The notes under the pieces: model-generated
What the model was told of the DNA's origin: nothing
What the model saw: only the letters and a program-made list of their open reading frames with translations
Database searches by the model: none
Shown here: one piece after another, positions 6,980 to 10,271 of the stretch
Numbering within the stretch: position 1 is the first letter of the stretch
How the letters are laid out: every line of letters starts with the position of its first letter
Translations under genes and position numbers: made by a program
Assembly: GCA_020726085.1 (NCBI GenBank)
Contig: DYTG01000001.1
Coordinates: forward strand, 32,063-42,333
From: Sulfurovum sp.
Lineage (GTDB): Bacteria; Campylobacterota; Campylobacteria; Campylobacterales; Sulfurovaceae
Length of the DNA: 10,271 bases
Direction of reading: 5' to 3'

Positions 6980-8068
6980 ATGAGTAATACAAATTTTTTT
7001 ATCCAAAATATTCATATTAAAAATGTCAGGAATATAATAGACTTTACCATACCACTAGATAATGAGAAAAGACAACATCTTATTATCACAGGTAAAAATG
7101 GAAGTGGTAAAAGTTCGGTTTTGGAAGAATTAAATAATAGTTTACTTGGGAAAGGTGAAGTTTTTATTAAAACTGATATCAACTTTGTTACTTTTGAAAA
7201 AGGTGAAATGATTTACGCCTTTTTTTCTGCCAAACGAACCACAAATAGTATGGATAAACCCAATGGCATTGAAAAGATAGAACTCTCCAAAATTAAAGAT
7301 GAAAAGTTAAATAAGTACTTTTTAAAATATATTGTAGCCCTCAAAGCTAAACGCTCGTTTGCCAAAGATGATAATGACACACAAACCGTTAAAAAAATCG
7401 ATAATTGGTTTAACAACTTCGAGAAGATGTTAAGGCAGATATTTAATGATGACTCACTTGAATTACAATTTGATAGACGCAATATTATGAGTTATAATTT
7501 TTTGATTAAACGAAGTACTCGTGAACTCTTTGATTTTACCACTCTTTCCGATGGCTATTTGGCAATTATTGATATTGTGACTGAGATACTACTTAAAATT
7601 GAAACGACCGAGTCTAAAGGTTTTGATAGTGAGGGCATTGTATTAATCGACGAAGTTGAAACTCATCTTCATATAGAGATGCAAAAAAACATTATGCCAC
7701 TGCTTACAAGCTTTTTTCCCAATATCCAGTTTATTGTGGCTACCCATAGCCCCTTTGTAATTTCCTCCTTATCCAATGCAGTTATTTGTGACTTGGAACA
7801 AAAAACCATAGTAGAAGATTTATCAGGATACTCTTATGAGGCATTGGTAGAAACTTATTTTAATGTCGATAAGTACGCACAAGAGTTGCAAAGTAAACTT
7901 TCACAATATAAAACACTCAATCAAAAACGAATAAATAAAGAGATAAGCGAAGAAGAACTTACAAAGTATTTTAAATTAGAAATCTTTTTTGATAAACTGC
8001 CACACTATCACAATGAAGAGTTAGGATATATTCTAAATAAAATTGAGTTAGAAAAATTAGGAGTTTAG
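6980..8068 (+). CDS. ptuA: Septu-like ABC/AAA-type ATPase (PtuA-like)
   Basis: The product is a soluble ATPase of the RecF/OLD/ABC-like AAA_15/AAA_21 group, probably the sensor-regulator of a two-gene anti-phage module. Counting from a TTG at 6971 (365 residues), it shows an N-terminal FFIQNIHIKNVRNI strand region, Walker A GKNGSGKSS at 41-49, a charged helical middle (about 100-185), an ABC-signature-like LSDGYLAI at 192-199, Walker B IVLIDEVETHLH at 223-234 and the switch histidine in ATHSPFVIS at 257-265. The C-terminal tail (300-365) is charged and helical. I prefer ATG 6980 (362 residues), because AAAGG at 6966-6970 is 9 nt upstream; TTG 6971 directly abuts it, but AGGA at 6961-6964 could serve the TTG. 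The gene is markedly AT-rich compared with purF. Pairing with an HNH gene one base downstream suggests Septu; assignment by motif and context only. Confidence 0.75.
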   Translation: MSNTNFFIQNIHIKNVRNIIDFTIPLDNEKRQHLIITGKNGSGKSSVLEELNNSLLGKGEVFIKTDINFVTFEKGEMIYAFFSAKRTTNSMDKPNGIEKIELSKIKDEKLNKYFLKYIVALKAKRSFAKDDNDTQTVKKIDNWFNNFEKMLRQIFNDDSLELQFDRRNIMSYNFLIKRSTRELFDFTTLSDGYLAIIDIVTEILLKIETTESKGFDSEGIVLIDEVETHLHIEMQKNIMPLLTSFFPNIQFIVATHSPFVISSLSNAVICDLEQKTIVEDLSGYSYEALVETYFNVDKYAQELQSKLSQYKTLNQKRINKEISEEELTKYFKLEIFFDKLPHYHNEELGYILNKIELEKLGV

Positions 8069-8069
8069 T

Positions 8070-8765
8070 ATGGTTTTTTTTGCAAAAACATATCCTGCTC
8101 TTGGCTCCTTAGCAAGTGAATCAACAAAAGAGAATGGCTCATACAAAGAGCCAGATGTGATTAATCAGCTACAAAAAGATTTTAAAAATAAATGTTATAT
8201 TTGTGAGACCAAAGATATAGAAGCTATTAATATTGAACACTTTGCACCTCATAAAAATATTAATTTGATTCGTAAGTTTCAATGGGCTAATCTTTTTTGG
8301 GCTTGTAATCATTGCAATCATATCAAGTCAGACAGAGAGCCACTATTAAATTGTACGGTTAAAAGTGATGGGGTAGATAGAAAAATAAGATATTTTTTAG
8401 ATGATAACTTGATAAATAATAAAGTTGTGATTGAAGCTCTTGATGGTAGCATAGAGACACAAAATAGTGTTCAAATATTGATTGATATTGACAATGGCAC
8501 AAATCATAAAAGTCTTAATAAAATACAAGCCAAGAGTCAACGCAATAGACTTTATGATGAGATGAGTGATTTTACAAGTTTGGTTTTAAAATATTTTGGA
8601 AGCGAAGATGAAGAGAAGCAAGGGGATTACCAACGAGAGATTATCAAACAACTCTCTAACAAATCTGCTTTTACAGCATTTAAAAGATGGTTTATTAAAG
8701 ATAATCCAAAATACAAAACCCAATTTGAACACTATATTATAGATAAACAAGGAAACACAGTTTGA
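8070..8765 (+). CDS. ptuB: HNH endonuclease, Septu-like effector (PtuB-like)
   Basis: This 231-residue protein carries an HNH/McrA-type nuclease domain with a zinc-holding cysteine pair on each side: CYIC (C42, C45) and CNHC (C79, C82). Between and after them are IEHFAPH (H57), FQWANLFWAC (N74) and CNHIKSD (H84), giving the metal-finger H...N...H layout, followed by EPLLNC (90-95). The arrangement resembles the TIGR02646-like HNH proteins found as PtuB in Septu and in retron-associated modules. The C-terminal half is helical with no motif I recognise. Expected role: DNA or tRNA cleavage held in check or directed by the ATPase upstream. AGGAG at 8059-8063 sits 6 nt before the ATG, and the ATPase stop is one base away, so both are made together. 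Its TGA overlaps the TTG start of the next gene. AT-rich like its partner. Confidence 0.78.
   Translation: MVFFAKTYPALGSLASESTKENGSYKEPDVINQLQKDFKNKCYICETKDIEAINIEHFAPHKNINLIRKFQWANLFWACNHCNHIKSDREPLLNCTVKSDGVDRKIRYFLDDNLINNKVVIEALDGSIETQNSVQILIDIDNGTNHKSLNKIQAKSQRNRLYDEMSDFTSLVLKYFGSEDEEKQGDYQREIIKQLSNKSAFTAFKRWFIKDNPKYKTQFEHYIIDKQGNTV
8759..8765 (+). repeat. 7-bp direct repeat AGTTTGA, right copy
   Basis: This is identical to 6953-6959. It spans the end of the HNH gene and contains both its TGA stop and the TTG start of the radical SAM gene. It is a candidate right boundary of the Septu-like insertion; chance remains a reasonable explanation. Confidence 0.35.
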
Positions 8766-9718
8766 AACAACTCAATACATTTGGTAGGTATCTCAAAAAA
8801 AAATACAAGGTCAAAGTAAGCAAAATTCCTTTGGGTATCAGCGGATTTACTTGCCCCAATATTGATGGCAAAGTGGCTAGGGGGGGGTGTACCTTTTGTC
8901 AAAACGACTCCTTTAGTCCCAATTTGGAACGCAACAAAGGCAAATTTTTTCTCAATCTCGATAGCCCCTACAATCCGCTTCTTGCCAAACAGTTGGCTCA
9001 ATTAGACCATCAAATCAAAACCACCCAAAAGTATCAACGCCAAAACTACGGCACACAAAAGTTTATCGTCTATTTTCAAGCCTTTACCAACACCTACGCC
9101 CCTTTTGAGACGCTCAAAATACTCTACGACAAAGCCCTCACCTACCCCGATGTGATAGGACTTAGTATCGGTACACGAAGCGACTCTATTACCGATGAGA
9201 CACTGGAGTATTTAGCCTTGCTTAGTCAAAAACATGAGATATGGATAGAGTACGGCATTCAATCGATTTACGATGAGACACTCCAAAAAATCAACCGAGG
9301 ACACGATGTCAAAAGCGTTGAAACAATAATTGCCAAAACCAAAGCTTTGGGGCTTAATATTTGCGGTCATCTTATCTTTGGTTTGCCAGGCGAAACGCAA
9401 GAGATGATGTTGCAAAGTGCCAAAACAAGCTACGAGTGGGGGATCGATTCGGTCAAATACCATCCGCTCTATGTCGTCAAAAACACCCTTCTTGGCAATG
9501 ATTACCTATTGGGCAAATTTGAACCCATTAGCCGCCAACTCTATCTTGATACACTCACCAAAACTATCCAAATAAAACCCGATACTATCTCTATTCAACG
9601 TGTTACAGCAGGTATTGATGACGATACACTTTTGGCCCCTTCATGGTGTGGACTGGGACGCAATGCGATGCAAATCTATATCTATGAGGCACTTAAAGAA
9701 GTGGGATTTGTTTACTAA
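8762..9718 (+). CDS. TIGR01212/YhcC-family radical SAM protein
   Basis: The protein (318 residues) binds a 4Fe-4S cluster through an unusual Cys-X11-Cys-X2-Cys arrangement: C31, C43 and C46 in FTCPNIDGKVARGGCTFC. This spacing, with the flanking GGCTFC, is typical of the YhcC/TIGR01212 branch related to Elp3-type radical SAM proteins rather than the common CX3CX2C. Other conserved segments are YFQAFTNTYAP (104-114), IGTRSDS (136-142), EYGIQS (163-168), INRGHD (177-182) and GHLIFGLPGE (202-211). The substrate is not established for the family as far as I know. The start is TTG at 8762, overlapping the HNH stop by 4 nt, with AAGGA at 8749-8753 inside the HNH gene. Base composition returns to that of the housekeeping genes. 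It is probably an old chromosomal neighbour of purF, not part of the defence module. Confidence 0.9.
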   Translation: MKQLNTFGRYLKKKYKVKVSKIPLGISGFTCPNIDGKVARGGCTFCQNDSFSPNLERNKGKFFLNLDSPYNPLLAKQLAQLDHQIKTTQKYQRQNYGTQKFIVYFQAFTNTYAPFETLKILYDKALTYPDVIGLSIGTRSDSITDETLEYLALLSQKHEIWIEYGIQSIYDETLQKINRGHDVKSVETIIAKTKALGLNICGHLIFGLPGETQEMMLQSAKTSYEWGIDSVKYHPLYVVKNTLLGNDYLLGKFEPISRQLYLDTLTKTIQIKPDTISIQRVTAGIDDDTLLAPSWCGLGRNAMQIYIYEALKEVGFVY

Positions 9719-9787
9719 AGAGGCTATTTGCAATCCCGTCAAAATCTGCTAGAACAAAACAGAATTTATAAGCAAATGGAGTAAAAT

Positions 9788-10021
9788 ATGACTACTGTTT
9801 CACTGCAAATCAAGGAAGATTCACAAGATTTCATACAAGAGATAAAAAAGCTTGTAGTTCAATTTCAGCCCAAAGTGAGCGATTTTACAATTTCACAAGA
9901 CAATACTACAAAAGATGAAGTGTTATCAAGCTTTACGCAAATATGTAGAGATATTAAAAGTGGTGAAACTGGACAAATTACTATTTCGATACCGATAACT
10001 CTTTTTGCAGTAGCATTCTGA
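9788..10021 (+). CDS. Small orphan protein, antitoxin-like (77 residues)
   Basis: I do not recognise a named family. The protein begins with a beta-strand-like TVSLQI, continues with helices containing many acidic and lysine residues (EDSQDFIQEIKKL), and has an EVLSSFTQICRDIKSGET stretch at about 45-62. This general layout resembles small RelB/ParD-type antitoxins, whose toxin gene usually follows directly. Here no toxin follows: the C-terminus (TISIPITLFAVAF) lies in the region antisense to the end of the BrnA-like gene, overlapping it by 41 bp. The gene may therefore be the truncated remnant of a lost toxin-antitoxin pair. A good ribosome binding site, GGAG at 9778-9781, stands 6 nt before the ATG, which supports translation. 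No distinct promoter is obvious in the 69-base gap after the radical SAM gene. Confidence 0.55.
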   Translation: MTTVSLQIKEDSQDFIQEIKKLVVQFQPKVSDFTISQDNTTKDEVLSSFTQICRDIKSGETGQITISIPITLFAVAF

Positions 10022-10238
10022 TAAAGGATTGATAGGATATATCTAAGGCATTTGCTTTTACTTTGATGGTTTCAAGCATATCTTCTAGAAGTCGTAGAGA
10101 TATAGTTTTTGTTGATTTTTTGAGATTTGGAAATCGTACAGTTTTTGCACTTTTGGTATCAAAAAAATCTGTCACATCATTTTCTTCCCAAAAAGCTATC
10201 TCTTGGCTTTGGTCTTTAAAATTTGGTATAGTTTTCAT
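9981..10238 (-). CDS. brnA: BrnA/CopG-type antitoxin
   Basis: The 85-residue protein has the two signatures of the BrnA/CopG-type antitoxin group: an N-terminal FWEENDVTDFFDT (17-29) and FPNLKKSTKTISLRL (36-50), followed by helices LEDMLETIKVKANALDISYQSFIRMLLQKEL. The TKTISLRL strand plus two helices form the ribbon-helix-helix DNA-binding unit; the acidic N-terminus probably contacts the toxin. It would neutralise a BrnT-like RNase and repress its own operon. AGAGG lies 7 nt before the ATG. The start overlaps by 4 nt (ATGA) the stop of a partial upstream gene that should encode the toxin. The 3' end overlaps the converging small gene at 9788-10021 by 41 bp. Confidence 0.85.
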   Translation of the reverse strand: MKTIPNFKDQSQEIAFWEENDVTDFFDTKSAKTVRFPNLKKSTKTISLRLLEDMLETIKVKANALDISYQSFIRMLLQKELSVSK

Positions 10239-10271
10239 AAAAAATCCTCTCTTTTTTTGCTCATAGGTCTT
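10235..10271 (-). CDS. 3' end of the toxin partner gene (BrnT-like), cut by window edge
   Basis: Only the last eleven codons and the stop are inside the window; they read RPMSKKREDFL. The stop TGA overlaps the antitoxin ATG in the classic ATGA form, as expected for a toxin-antitoxin operon in which the toxin gene comes first (the BrnT-BrnA order). A basic, Ser/Lys-Lys-Arg-rich C-terminus fits BrnT-type toxins, which commonly end with an SARxxxKKER-like segment. The fragment is too short to be certain of the family; the order and overlap are the main evidence. Confidence 0.5.
   Translation of the reverse strand, partial: RPMSKKREDFL

Noticed and set aside
6980..8765. ATPase-HNH pair as part of a retron
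   Set aside because: Retron Septu-type effectors come with a reverse transcriptase and a structured non-coding RNA gene; the upstream gene is purF and the gap is only 26 bases.
8762..9718. Radical SAM gene as a viperin-type or other third defence component of the module
   Set aside because: Its CX11CX2C cluster motif and conserved segments are those of the widespread YhcC/TIGR01212 family, and its composition matches the housekeeping genes.
10063..10266. 67-codon open frame on the plus strand at the right end
   Set aside because: It is antisense to the BrnA-like antitoxin, whose motifs and ribosome binding site are clear.

Overview
This window looks like a chromosomal segment of a Campylobacterota bacterium (formerly Epsilonproteobacteria), perhaps a free-living sulfur-oxidising type such as Sulfurimonas or Sulfuricurvum. 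The assignment is an inference. It rests on the look of the RecG, TrxB, DapB and PurF proteins, the short (about 600-residue) RecG, the use of TTG starts, and an extended -10 promoter (TGcTATAAT) of the kind common in this group. No rRNA, tRNA, CRISPR array, transposase or integrase is visible.

Left part, minus strand (1-3532). The window opens inside a secreted protein with a Sec signal peptide and a cadherin/dystroglycan-like repeat. A sigma-54-like element lies just upstream of it. Next come recG and a predicted periplasmic M16 peptidase-like protein, transcribed towards the left with a 10-nt gap between them. The M16 protein has lost the zinc-binding HxxEH motif and is probably the non-catalytic half of a heterodimer.

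Middle (3533-3867). A 335-base divergent intergenic region carries promoters for both directions and a degenerate copy of what looks like a dispersed repeat.

Centre and right, plus strand (3868-9718). Six genes are packed head to tail with gaps or overlaps of 26 nt or less: trxB, dapB, purF, an ABC-type ATPase, an HNH nuclease, and a TIGR01212/YhcC-type radical SAM protein. The outer genes are housekeeping genes of fairly balanced composition. The ATPase-HNH pair (6980-8765) is clearly more AT-rich and reads as a two-gene Septu-like (PtuA/PtuB) anti-phage module lodged inside the housekeeping operon. It has no visible promoter of its own, overlaps the downstream gene by 4 nt, and is bounded by a 7-bp direct repeat (AGTTTGA). 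This is the most interesting feature of the window.

Right end (9719-10271). A small AT-rich accessory patch holds a short antitoxin-like orphan gene on the plus strand. Converging on it, and overlapping it by 41 bp, is a BrnA/CopG-type antitoxin on the minus strand. The last codons of the antitoxin's likely toxin partner are cut by the window edge.
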